Positions 23,501-33,883 of a stretch of 64,000 nucleotides of DNA are shown piece by piece; the first letter of the stretch is position 1; every line of letters begins with the position of its first letter. The notes below the pieces were generated by a model. The model was given only the letters and a program-made list of their open reading frames with translations. It was not told the origin of the DNA and did no database searches. The position numbers and the translations under genes are program-made. Origin of the DNA: Ooceraea biroi (lineage: Eukaryota; Arthropoda; Insecta; Hymenoptera; Formicidae); NCBI RefSeq assembly GCF_003672135.1, contig NC_039519.1, forward strand, positions 496,001 through 560,000, read 5' to 3'.

Positions 23501-25078
23501 GTTTCGATGCAGCAGTTTTTGTGAAGGACTAAATACGAGGCAGTCAGAGAAAAGGTAGTTATGTGCGTTTATAGCAAAAAACTTTATATTTAAATGTTTA
23601 ATTGAACCAAAATTTCAGCCGAACATTATGCAGTTGGTACTTTACGTTTTTTTGCTGCGATAAAATGGATGGTTTATTACGGCAACTACTTCAACTTCAA
23701 ACGAAAAAACAGAGTGCTCTTCTTCCTCTTGAGTATAAGATAAGCAACAGATCAAAACACTATGAGCCAAATATTTTTTGTACCCCGTAGAACCGAGTAG
23801 GACGGAGACGAAGTGGTTTGCAGCGATCGTTTCCGGCGGGTGATCGCGCTTTCGTAATTAGCCGCCCGAGAAGTAAGCGCCGCTTCTTAATTCCGCGTCG
23901 ATTGGCAGAATTTGCGCTCCCCTCGCCCCGAAACCGACTGTTAGCCTCCCAGCGAGGGAAATTTTTTTCAGCAAGCTGCTCAGAAACGCGGAAAATCGTG
24001 AAAAATGCTTTAAATTCGCGGCGATTTGATTGATCGTGTTAATAAGAAAGTTTCCTTCCTTTCTTCGTCATCCGGCTCTTATCTCGTGGGCTCGTGGAAA
24101 AGTGCGGGGTGCTTTAATCGATCGGTTACCATTGATTACGCATGATTAATGAACCTCTTGAAATATGGAAAATATAAACCTCCTGTGCTAACAAAACCTC
24201 GTGCTTTACGGCATGATATGCGGGGAAAGTAATTAATAGCGTGGAAGCTGTTTTTTCCGAGGCGACTATTGTTCGCGATTTTTTGCTATCCCCGTGCACT
24301 GCAAATATGAGTATTTCTTATTTTCTGGGATGTTTGGCTAAACGAAGTATACCTTTTCTGTTTGTTTCAGGTAAGGGCAACTGTTACTCGATGTTACCAT
24401 CCACGTTGCGATAAACATTCGTTCTTCGCGAACCGACTCCAGGTACAATACCTTATTATTGAAACGGTACTTTAGTTTTTATTACAAACATGCATTTGCT
24501 GCGCTCACTCGTGTTTTGCCGCATCTTAAGCTTTCGTTTCAAACTCAAGGATAGATTTGGATTATATTTGATGATTATTATTTTTGTCGTTAATTAATTA
24601 GGTGAAGAGACATAGTTTTAAAGTAGTTTTATAAGTTTACAATTATGTGATATCTGCTTTTATTCAGCGACTTGGAAAAATCGGTCTACAATCACGTTAC
24701 GAGTAGTGAGTAGGAAATTGCTGATTAATAATCTATTAAACCAGCAACTCGTGTTGATACTAAGTAAAAGAAGTTCTGAAAGTTTGGTCTCGAGCATCAA
24801 TTATTGCTACAAGTTGCCAGTTCTGTTCTCTCGCCGTCATTCTGTCACGATGTTGCCTTTAATCAGATAGATAAAGATTATGAAGAAACGAAAATCTCCT
24901 TTGCAAGTTCTTCTGTCATTGTCTTACACACGTTCGTGTCCAAATTTATAACAGCATTAAGTGTAATATCAATTACACAATTCCTTAAGGAAATTACACC
25001 TGTAATTAAAAGCTGCAATGTGATAATACTGTGAGCGTTCTCTGCGTGATGATGATAATGATCGTAACATATTAAGCA
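20545..25078. other. Non-coding spacer, possibly intronic
   Basis: No supported exon. It alternates between AT-rich sequence and CpG-rich patches (21.3-21.8, 23.2-24.1 kb). The one notable signal is the juxtaposed splice site at 24370/24371. Confidence 0.5.
24352..24376 (+). promoter_or_regulatory. Candidate recursive splice site
   Basis: A pyrimidine tract runs directly into an acceptor fused to a donor: CTTTTCTGTTTGTTTCAG followed by GTAAGG. The junction is between 24370 and 24371. This is the form of the insect recursive-splicing (ratchet) consensus, a polypyrimidine tract then NCAG|GTAAG, used to remove very long introns in steps. A second donor-like CCAG|GTACAA follows 72 nt later (after 24442), and the 72 nt between are open in one frame, so an ordinary small exon is an alternative reading. 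It implies a plus-strand transcript across this position. Only one such site was found in the window. Confidence 0.45.
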
Positions 25079-25093
25079 TCGGGTGCTTCGAGT
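25079..25093 (+). repeat. LINE target-site duplication, 5' copy
   Basis: TCGGGTGCTTCGAGT, repeated exactly at 27579-27593 after a poly(A) run. A 15-bp duplication is typical of target-primed reverse transcription. Confidence 0.9.
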
Positions 25094-25505
25094 AAATAAC
25101 GCAAGGCTTTACGACACAGCTAACATCAGTAGAATAGATAATTTTATCTTAAAATTAACCAGAGACTATTTTGCGAATATAAGAAACATTACTAACAATA
25201 ATTTAATCAATAGCGCACTATATCCGAACCCCGAATATTTTGAAAGGACGATTAAAACGGGATTCGTGCCCCCTGAAGCGTTTCTTTATTTAGACGTTAA
25301 CAACTATATCCAAGATAAAAATAATATCCCGATAATCTATCATGCAAACAGGCACAAAAGAAACAAAAAGCGTAATTTCGAACCCCGAACAGACTGCTCG
25401 GTGGACGGAAACGACCTCAAATACAGCTTCGCATGTGCGACACGTGATAGAAAGGATACTCACCGCTTGAATACAAAGAAATATTGGTGGTTAACACCCA
25501 TCTAG
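25094..25505 (+). pseudogene. LINE ORF2 C-terminal tail
   Basis: About 136 codons in one frame, open from the truncation point to a TAG at 25503-25505. The start has the pattern RLYDTANISRIDNFI followed by RDYFANI and NNNLI, similar to the short region after the reverse transcriptase in jockey- or I-type ORF2 proteins. The remainder is basic and asparagine-rich. No reverse transcriptase or endonuclease motif is present, as expected for a 5'-truncated copy. An in-frame ATG falls in the host target duplication (25083), so any translation from it would be fortuitous. Confidence 0.5.
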
Positions 25506-25840
25506 CGAACAAGACCCGTCAAATGACGATATATATATTCATAATATTTATTTAAATTTTACAAAAACCACTCGTAAGAAATAAGTCTGCCAAATGTTTT
25601 GGGTACAACCTTTTTTATTGGCAAAACATCAGAACGATTATATCATAACGCAGCCCTAGTTATTGTACTCACATTAATACATTTACGCTATAAGTTATTA
25701 AGGGGGGAGCCTGCTTTAGAACGTTGAAAATAAGGTATAATTTTACGAATTGTTTTAGAGAAACTATACAGCGGATCATTATAAAACTTTGATGCATTTA
25801 TTAGTACATGTTTAAAGATAACAAAATTATTTTTTTATTT

Positions 25841-26280
25841 GAATATATCGCCTGTAGAGGTCGTCCTGGAGGCACCTTAATGCAGCTGGCATTGTAAATT
25901 GGTGAGCATTCTCCTGCCTCCAAATTTCATCCAAACTGAAAAATTGAAATATTTTCTCGTTATTTATGAATTCCCATCGTCGATGAACCTTTAATATTCA
26001 TAAAAACATTAAGTTAAACAATTACTTTTGCATGAAAAAGTTCAACAACTTTGCCTAAAAATCGTACTTTTGTGTTCCAAGCTCCACCATTTTGGCACTT
26101 TTCAACTTTTTTCTTCTCTCTTTGGTTCATCGACGATGGGAATTCATAAATAACGAGAAGATATTTCAATTTTTCAGTTTGGACGAAATTTGGAGGCAGG
26201 AGAATGCTCACCAATTTGCAATGGCGGCGACGCGGCTGCACTAAGATTTCTCCAGGACGACCTCTACGAGCGATATATTA
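25841..26280. repeat. Foldback module 1 of copy 1
   Basis: It starts GAATATATCGCCTGTAGAGG and ends with the near reverse complement. The arms share CATCGTCGATGAACC and its complement; the loop is unique within the module. Repeated twice more downstream in the same orientation. Confidence 0.9.
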
Positions 26281-26305
26281 AAAAAAAAAAATTATTTTTT
26301 TATTT

Positions 26306-26745
26306 GAATATATCGCCTGTAGAGGTCGTCCTGGAGGCATCTTAGTGCAGCCGGCATTGTAAATTGGTGAGCATTCTCCTGCCTCCAAATTTCATCCAAA
26401 CTGAAAAATTGAAATATTTTCTCGTTATTTATGAATTCCCATCGTCGATGAACCTTTAATATTCATAAAAACATTAAGTTAAACAATTACTTTTGCATGA
26501 AAAAGTTCAACAACTTTGCCTAAAAATCGTACTTTTGTGTTCTAAGCTCCACCATTTTGGCACTTTTCAACTTTTTTCTTCTCTCTTTGGTTCATCGACG
26601 ATGGGAATTCATAAATAACGAGAAGATATTTCAATTTTTCAGTTTGGACGAAATTTGGAGGCAGGAGAATGCTCACCAATTTGCAATGGCGGCGACGCGG
26701 CTGCACTAAGATTTCTCCAGGACGACCTCTACAAGCGATATATTC
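26306..26745. repeat. Foldback module 2 of copy 1
   Basis: Near-identical to module 1. Between it and module 3 lies an extra inverted copy of part of the outer terminal repeat (about 26758-26835, including ATGCATTTATTAGTACATG), so the unit that was duplicated included outer-terminal sequence. Confidence 0.9.
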
Positions 26746-26852
26746 AAATAAAAAATAATTTTTTTTATCTTCAAACATGTACTAATAAATGCATAAAACT
26801 TTGATGCATTTATTAGTACATGTTTAAAGATAAAAAAAATTATTTTTTATTT

Positions 26853-27292
26853 GAATATATCGCCTGTAGAGGTCGTCCTGGAGGCATCTTAGTGCAGCCG
26901 GCATTGTAAATTGGTGAGCATTCTCCTGCCTCCAAATTTCATCCAAACTGAAAAATTGAAATATTTTCTCGTTATTTATGAATTCCCATCGTCGATGAAC
27001 CTTTAATATTCATAAAAACATTAAGTTAAACAATTACTTTTGCATGAAAAAGTTCAACAACTTTGCCTAAAAATCGTACTTTTGTGTTCTAAGCTCCACC
27101 ATTTTGGCACTTTTCAACTTTTTTCTTCTCTCTTTGGTTCATCGACGATGGGAATTCATAAATAACGAGAAGATATTTCAATTTTTCAGTTTAGACGAAA
27201 TTCGGAGGCAGGAGAATGCTCACCAATTTGCAATGGCGGCGACGCGGCTGCACTAAGATTTCTCCAGGACGACCTCTACAAGCGATATATTC
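26853..27292. repeat. Foldback module 3 of copy 1
   Basis: Third copy, differing at single bases (for example TTTAGACGAAATTCGG where the others have TTTGGACGAAATTTGG), followed by the right outer terminal repeat. Confidence 0.9.
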
Positions 27293-27578
27293 AAATCAAA
27301 AAATAATTTTTTTATCTTCAAACATGTACTAATAAATGCATCAAAGTTTTATAATGATCCGCTGTATAGTTTCTCCAAAAACAATTCGTAAAAATACCTT
27401 ATTTTCAGCGTTCTAAAGCAGGCTCCCCCCTTAAATCACATACAGTGTACGTCTTCCGAGAGTGCCTTAGATGCCCGCAGAAGCATAATTCATTTGTAAC
27501 GGAAGAAATTTTGTTTATTATTTGTAATCAAATGTAATGGCATAAAGGTCTAAATAAACAACGTTAAAAAAAAAAAAA

Positions 27579-27593
27579 TCGGGTGCTTCGAGT
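27579..27593 (+). repeat. LINE target-site duplication, 3' copy
   Basis: Exact repeat of 25079-25093, directly after the poly(A) run. Confidence 0.9.
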
Positions 27594-30500
27594 TTAGTTT
27601 GAAAAAGCCAACAAGACAATAACGATTATTCCTTCTCGCAAACGAACGAATTCAGAGCCAGTAAGTCTGATCGCCTTATGGAGCGCCGGTTCTCGTGTAC
27701 GCAGACTGGCGTCTATATAATAGTTGTCCGTAATTGGCAACAGTGATCTGCCCCGCTAAATTACAGACAATGCATACCTTATAATGTTGTACGGTAACCA
27801 TTATACTCGGCCATTCCCTTCCGCGCTATTTCGCTTCTCGTTTTCCGTTACCCGTAACAAGTCCAGCGGCCTACGTAACGCCGGCATTGTCCAGACATTT
27901 ATCTCGAAGCGATCTGAGTTTGAAGGTTTTCCTTTATTCTTTGCTATATTGTTACGTCACCTTCAATCGTTTGTTAGTCGTGGAGTACCCGACTGCTCGG
28001 TATTTTCTTTAAACATTTATGTCATCTCATCAGTAAAAATGTTAGAATTGCTAATATCACAATAAAGCGGGCTCATTAATGTCATATGAATATGAGTATG
28101 AGATATCACTGTTTTATGGAATTGCTGATAATGTGGCGGCAACATCAAATTACACAATGCATTATTATTAATGATTCAAAGCGTGAAATGTTGCCCAGAA
28201 AAAATAAAAACATTTATTAAAAATAACACTGTGATTAGAAAAAGATTTTTTTAATACAACGCCCTTATAGTGTTCTTTGCGACAATACGTGTCGACGGAA
28301 TAAAATAACGTCACATGAAACTAAATCAATTGCGAGCTTGCGAAGTTTTTGGCATCGGTGCCATAAAGAAAGCGACAAATGAGTCATTCCGCAGCAAGCA
28401 TGGCTCCCTCCAATCGTATCAATTCTCGATTGTTCCTTCAGAACACACTCTCGGCCGCCTTCGGTTGAAGTCGATCTAAAATTTAGGGTCGCACCGCGCG
28501 CGGGCGGCGGGGAAAAGTCCGTTAAGGGTGGACCCTTTTACCGGGGGCAAACACAAAATGCATTATTTATTGCCCGTAGCGGCTGGCAATTCATCGAATT
28601 CCCGCTAAAAGCGAAAGAGTTGAGGTCGAGGGTTGGCACTCGTGCAACGCGAGGTGCGTTCGTCGGAAACGGCTTCGGGGGTGGGGTTTAAGTGGCACCT
28701 TTTCTCTTGCCACCCTTTTACACATTCTCACGCATGTGCACGTATTCTCTGATGATAGTGAAAACTTTCCGTCTCTCCTTATAACGATGTTTCTGTACAC
28801 GAGTACATTCGGTCTCTATGTACAACATACAATCCGTAGAATTGATTTTTGATTGTAGAATTGTAGAATTTTAAAGTTGCCTTGGAATCTCTAATGTAAT
28901 TTTCTTTCCTTTTATATCGCAAATTGTTTATGCGACGACACAAAAAATATAATAAAATAGCAACACGAGAGAAGAACTTTATTTGCCTTGTTCTGAAAAA
29001 TGTGAAATCCTTCTATCAGACTTATGAGCTACACTTGCAGCCTGTTTTTCACAGCTTGTAAACGAAATAATCTCCTTTATTAGAACTTTGTTTTATCTTC
29101 GTCTAGGAAAATTACAAGACTGTGTCCCTTTTACGTCGTTCAAACTAGGTTTCGAGTCTGCGAGAAGCTCTTTTATCTTTTTACCCCTCAACGGGGTCAA
29201 TATTCATCTGTGTACAGTCCCACGCTTTCGCGCTCGCGTTTCTTCCGGAGAACGAATCACCCATAAGTTTCCGCGGCACTAATTGCCAAGGCAGCGGACG
29301 AAACTCGTCGGTACCGCGAAGGGGTGCCGTGAGGGGATGCACAAAGTGAATCGAATAAACGCCCGATCCGTTGCCTCGTCCCTCTTCTCTCTCACTCTCT
29401 CAGTTGCTCTTTCTCTATCTGCCTTCATCCCTCCACTCCGTGATTTATGTTAATGTTTTTGTCTCGGAGGCGAGATACACCAAAAGGCGATTCGATTCGC
29501 ACGGGCGCGACGTCCCCGCTTCATCCCCGTCGCCGCCCTCCGGTTCTCTCGCTAGGGCGCGGATTAACTTAACTGCCTTAAGACGGCAATAAAGGTCGTC
29601 GACGCGATTTAACCGGTTCCCTTTTACTGCGGCACCGATGCCCTGGCACCCGGAACGTTAAACCAATGTCTAGGCTGCATATTGACGGTAATGGGAAAAG
29701 TTCGGGCTTTCGGTATCTGACTTCGCGCGGGGGTGCGTCGATCAATCAATCGCGCGGATCGGCCAGCCCCCGTTGAACCCTTTCTTCCTTGTTCAACCTT
29801 TTTCCTTCCGTTTGCCTGATGACTTCTCGTCGGCATTTTAAAGTTTTTCATCGTACAATTGAGGCAGTTGCAAAGATGATTTGAGTGACGCGAAGGTGTA
29901 AAAACAATCGATGTGCAGAACATTGTGGGTGAAGAAGAGAAGGAAGGAAACAATGAATGAGGAACAAAAAAGGAAAACATGGAACAATCGAATAAACATC
30001 TTAATAAGATGGCAATGGTTTCTTGAGGCTTTGATGGTTTCCGACATCTCGTAATATCCGCGCACCAATTTTCTCCTTATATTTCCGACGAACTAGTTAG
30101 TTTAATGAACAACCGGGTCTTTAGGAGTTTCATCGCGAAATTAAAACTTTATTCTATAATAAGCTAATCAAATGAAAATTCTGATTGCAATAAAGTAACG
30201 CGCGCGGAAGATTGCGTGTACTGTCATCGCAGTCGACAACCTGTGATCCTCGTAAACGCGGCGGATTACAATGCGCGACAGGTCGGATATAACAGCCGCC
30301 GGATCACTCTCGTGGAAGCCGTGAAGCACGGCGTGGAGGGTGGCGGATGCGCACCCCGATAGTCCGTATATCGCATAATAACCGCTCTTCGGACTTAGCC
30401 GCGGCCCGCGGCACGATCCTCCTCCCCGGGCTAAATCGGTGCGTAAACGCCTCCGGTATATGGATCGCCATGGATTTCGTTTCGGAATTGGCGCGAGCGA

Positions 30501-31054
30501 GTGAGACCCCGTAGATAAGCTAATCCGGACCTCGAAAACTCTCGTCGAGAACCCGAAAACACCCCCCGCATGCCGGACACCGTGTACTTTGTCGCGCATG
30601 AGGCAGCCTTTGGCCGATTAAATCCTTCCGTGGCGGAAGGAGTATAGCAGCGAGATTAAAAGCTGTCTTGGGCATTAACGAGTATTTAATCACGATATCG
30701 CTCGCTGATACGAGGTGTCATTAACGTGTGCGAGAGCCTTAAACGTTTTCTTGAAAGATAGTTTGAAAGATACATATATCTTTACAACGAAAAAGTATAC
30801 ATTTTTCTTTCGCGTGATATTTGCTAACACTTAAAGTCACTTGCATGTTCGATTGGATGCTAAAACCATGTATGACGAATGCGACTCAATATTTGACATC
30901 CGGGAAGCGGTTACGTCTTATCGCGTTTCTTACATTCCGTCACCAACAACGTCGATCTACAAGTATCGCGTTCTTACATAAGTCACAAGCTTGTATGAAA
31001 AATAGTGCGTTAATAACTATTACTTCCACGTCTGTCATACGTTTTTTCATTATA
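27594..31054. other. Non-coding spacer
   Basis: No supported gene. CpG-rich stretches at 28.4-28.7 and 29.2-30.6 kb give overlapping frames on both strands (for example 30168-30599 minus, 143 codons), none with a recognisable domain. Confidence 0.5.
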
Positions 31055-31625
31055 CAGGGTGTCCCGGGTTTTAACCGACAGACTGCGGGAGCATATTCAG
31101 TATGATTGTTACTTTCACAACAGTAGCTGTTAGATTTCAATCGTCGTGTCAACTAGCAATTACTATCAGAATGCCAAAAGTGTTTTCAACTGAGGAATAC
31201 ACCGATATTCATTTCGTGTACGGATTCTGTGACGGAAATGCACGAGCTGCCGTACGAGAGTATCAACGCAGATTTCCTAACAGGAGAGTACCAGATAGAT
31301 TTAAAGCAACGAATTACTAATTCAGTCACTGAGATGCAACAAAATTTTCAGGAATGTCGTACTGTAACAAATTCTGTACTACGTCGATGTCTAGCTGGTA
31401 TCGATGTGCAAGGACAACATTTTGAAATGCGTCACTAAATCATTGCGTAGATAATTTATATTTTTGTGAAAAAATCTGTTGTTACTTATCTCATATTTCT
31501 CTTCAATATTGGTTTATAACTTTGTAATAAAGCATTTCTAAGCAAACTCGATATAAGAATTTTTTCTTATTTCCACTAGTAGAATATGCTCCCGCAGTTT
31601 GTCGGTTAAAACCCGGGACACCCTG
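31055..31625 (+). mobile_element. DUF4817-type mariner-like element, copy A
   Basis: 571 bp, with inverted termini of about 44 bp starting CAGGGTGTCCCGGGTTTTAA and TA on both sides. The interior holds the N-terminus of a DUF4817-type transposase fused by a large internal deletion to its C-terminus. It is followed directly by two further copies that lack the 5' terminus. Confidence 0.85.
31171..31438 (+). pseudogene. Internally deleted DUF4817-type transposase, copy A
   Basis: The frame from ATG 31171 reads MPKVFSTEEYTDIHFVYGF, then CDGNARAAVREYQRRFPNRRVP. This matches the DUF4817 helix-turn-helix found at the N-terminus of many insect mariner-like transposases. Near 31290 the homology jumps to another frame reading LKQRITNSVTEM...GQHFE, the conserved C-terminus, ending at TAA 31436-31438. 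All three catalytic aspartates lie in the missing middle (typically more than 200 residues), so no active transposase can be made. Confidence 0.75.
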
Positions 31626-32309
31626 TATATATATACATAATGATTAATTAATATGAATATTATAAACCAATATTGAAAAGAAATATGAGATAAGTAACAA
31701 CGGAACACAGTGTAGAATTTGGAAGGTCGAAGATGTGTATGTTACGTGATTCACATGCATTCATGTTCCCTATGTTGAAACGATTCAGTATGATTGTTAC
31801 TTTCACAACAGTAGCTGTTAGATTTCAATCGTCGTGTCAACTAGCAATTACTATCAGAATGCCAAAAGTGTTTTCAACTGAGGAATACACCGATATTCAT
31901 TTCGTGTACGGATTCTGTGACGGAAATGCACGAGCTGCCGTACGAGAGTATCAACGTAGATTTCCTAACAGGAGAGTACCAGATAGATTTAAAGCAACGA
32001 ATTACTAATTCACTGAGATGCAACAAAATTTTCAGGAATGTCGTACTGTAACAAATTCTGTACTACGTCGATGTCTAGCTGGTATCGATGTGCAAGGACA
32101 ACATTTTGAAATGCGTCACTAAATCATTGCGTAGATAATTTATATTTTTGTGAAAAAATCCGTTGTTACTTATCTCATATTTCTCTTCAATATTGGTTTA
32201 TAACTTTGTAATAAAGCATTTCTAAGCAAACTCGATATAAGAATTTTTTCTTATTTCCACTAGTAGAATATGCTCCCGCAGTTTGTCAGTTAAAACCCGG
32301 GACACCCTG
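31626..32309 (+). mobile_element. DUF4817-type element, tandem copy B (684 bp)
   Basis: A tandem unit without its own CAGGGTG 5' terminus but with the complete 3' terminus. It begins TATATATATACATAATG right after copy A and includes about 160 bp that copy A lacks. An early segment (31662-31702) is the reverse complement of sequence near the end of each copy (31478-31518), so adjacent copies can fold back on each other. Confidence 0.85.
31859..32122 (+). pseudogene. Internally deleted DUF4817-type transposase, copy B
   Basis: Same N-terminus-to-C-terminus fusion as copy A, with the same deletion junction and a 4-nt deletion just after it (ATTCACTGAG where A has ATTCAGTCACTGAG). The plus-strand frame also extends upstream to 31733, giving an extra N-terminal stretch that is not part of the known domain. 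Inactive. Confidence 0.7.
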
Positions 32310-32996
32310 TATATATATACATAATGATTAATTAATATGAATATTATAAACCAATATTGAAAAGAAATATGAGATAAGTAACAACGGAACACAGTGTAGA
32401 ATGTGGAAGGTCGAAGATGTGTATGTTACGTGATTCACATGCATTCATGTTCACTATGTTGAAACGATTCAGTATGATTGTTACTTTCACAACAATAGCT
32501 GTTAGATTTAAATCGTCGTGTCAACTAGCAATTACTATCAGAATGCCAAAAGTGTTTTCAACTGAGGAATACACCGATATTCATTTCGTGTACGGATTCT
32601 GTGACGGAAATGCACGAGCTGCCGTACGAGAGTATCAACGTAGATTTCCTAACAGGAGAGTACCAGATAGATTTAAAGCAACGAATTACTAATTCAGTTA
32701 CTGAGATGCAACAAATTTTCAGGAATGTCGTACTGTAACAAATTCTGTACTACGTCGGTGTCTAGCTTGTATCGATGTGCAAGGACAACATTTTGAAATG
32801 CGTCACTAAATCATTGCGTAGATAATTTTTATTTTTGTGAAAAAATCCGTTGTTACTTGTCTCATATTTCTTTTCAATATTGGTTTATAACTTTGTAATA
32901 AAGCATTTCTAAGCAAACTCGATATAAGAATTTTTTCTTATTTCCACTAGTAGAATATGCTCCCGTAGTTTGTCGGTTAAAACCCGGGACACCCTG
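32310..32996 (+). mobile_element. DUF4817-type element, tandem copy C (687 bp)
   Basis: Second partial tandem unit, colinear with copy B and ending in the 3' terminus CACCCTG at 32996. Eight bases of TA-rich sequence then separate it from an unrelated CAGGGTGTTTCC element. Confidence 0.85.
32543..32808 (+). pseudogene. Internally deleted DUF4817-type transposase, copy C
   Basis: Same fusion as copies A and B. It has its own differences, including a one-base deletion in the A run of CAACAAATTTTC and GCTTGT for GCTGGT. The shared deletion junction shows that the internal deletion preceded the tandem duplication. Confidence 0.7.
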
Positions 32997-33004
32997 TATA
33001 TATA

Positions 33005-33881
33005 CAGGGTGTTTCCTCTAACTGTAGCACTTAGAATATCTCTGCTTCCTTTGATGATATGAAAAAAGTCAAAGGACGAAAATTGTTCGATTCAAAGAGA
33101 CTAGTACTCTGGTAAGAAAATTATTTTTTTAATGTGACCTTTCACAAGATATCAAGGTCATCAACATTTTTTTAAATGAGATGGTATATTTTCCTTAACG
33201 AAATGATGTAGCTTGTAAAAAAACAAATTCAACCATACAGAATACGTTGACCTTCAAATGACTTTGAACCACAAAAATCACGTTTAGGAAAAGAAACTCT
33301 ATTTATTGTATGTATAACTACAAAGATATACCTTTTTTACAGATGTTCCAAATGATCACCGTTTACTTCGATACACTTTCGAATTCGATGAATAAACGAT
33401 TGTTTTACGTTTTTGAGAGATTCCGGAGTAATTGCGGTGCACGCACGCTGAATTCTTTCTCGTATATCTTCAGGTGTTGCGGAATATCGCGATAAACTTC
33501 ATTTTTTAGGTGTTCCCAAAGAAAAAAATCAAGAGGCGTAAGATCTGGTGATCGAACCGGCCAAGAATTCTTCCACCACGTCCAATCCAGCGATCAGGAA
33601 ATGATTCGTTGAGTATGTTGCGTGCAAATGAAGGTCAACATATTCTGTATGGTTGAATTTATTTTTTTACAAGCTACATCATTTCGTTAAGGAAAATATA
33701 CCATCTCACTTAAAAAAATGTTCATGACCTTGATATCTTGTGAAAGGTCACATTAAAAAAAATAATTTTCTTACCAGAGTACTAGTCTCTTTGAATCGAA
33801 CAATTTTCGTCCTTTGACTTTTTTCATATCATCAAAGGAAGCAGAGATATTCTAAGTGCTACAGTTAGAGGAAACACCCTG
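33005..33881 (-). mobile_element. Long-TIR mariner-like element, 877 bp
   Basis: It starts CAGGGTGTTTCCTCTAACTG, ends with the complement, and has TA on each side. The terminal inverted repeats are about 252 bp (33005-33256 and 33630-33881). The centre carries a minus-strand transposase C-terminus. The architecture is the same as the 4.0-kb element, but apart from the outermost CAGGGTGTTTCCT the sequences differ, so it is another family. Confidence 0.85.
33337..33588 (-). pseudogene. Transposase C-terminal fragment
   Basis: Minus-strand reading gives WPVRSPDLTPLDFFLWEHLK, the block around the last catalytic aspartate, followed by NEVY. A frameshift near 33480 moves the rest (TPESLKNVKQSF, then RKCIEVNGDHLEHL) to another frame, ending in TAA at 33337-33339. 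The upstream transposase is absent. A dead remnant, related in kind to the fragment at 4289-4522. Confidence 0.75.
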
Positions 33882-33883
33882 TA

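Larger units (their letters stand above)
25702..27430. mobile_element. TTAA-flanked foldback element, copy 1
   Basis: Flanked by TTAA on both sides (25698-25701, 27431-27434). The terminal inverted repeats are about 119 bp, starting GGGGGGAGCCTGCTTTAGAA. Inside are three direct copies of a ~440-bp module (25841-26280, 26306-26745, 26853-27292), each itself a foldback with about 150-bp arms around a ~165-bp loop. A TTAA target is typical of piggyBac and of Kolobok elements; no transposase remains to decide between them. The copy sits in the 3' region of the LINE. Confidence 0.85.
25094..27578 (+). mobile_element. 5'-truncated non-LTR retrotransposon, interrupted
   Basis: Bounded by exact 15-bp direct repeats and ending in a run of 13 A (27566-27578), with AATAAA a few bases upstream (27553-27558). 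The left end starts inside a coding frame, so the 5' part is missing. After the stop at 25503-25505 comes a 3' untranslated region, split at TTAA by the foldback element 25702-27430. Without that insertion the LINE remnant would be about 750 bp. The LINE therefore arrived first and the TTAA element later. The clade is undetermined; the tail is compatible with jockey- or I-like elements. Confidence 0.85.
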
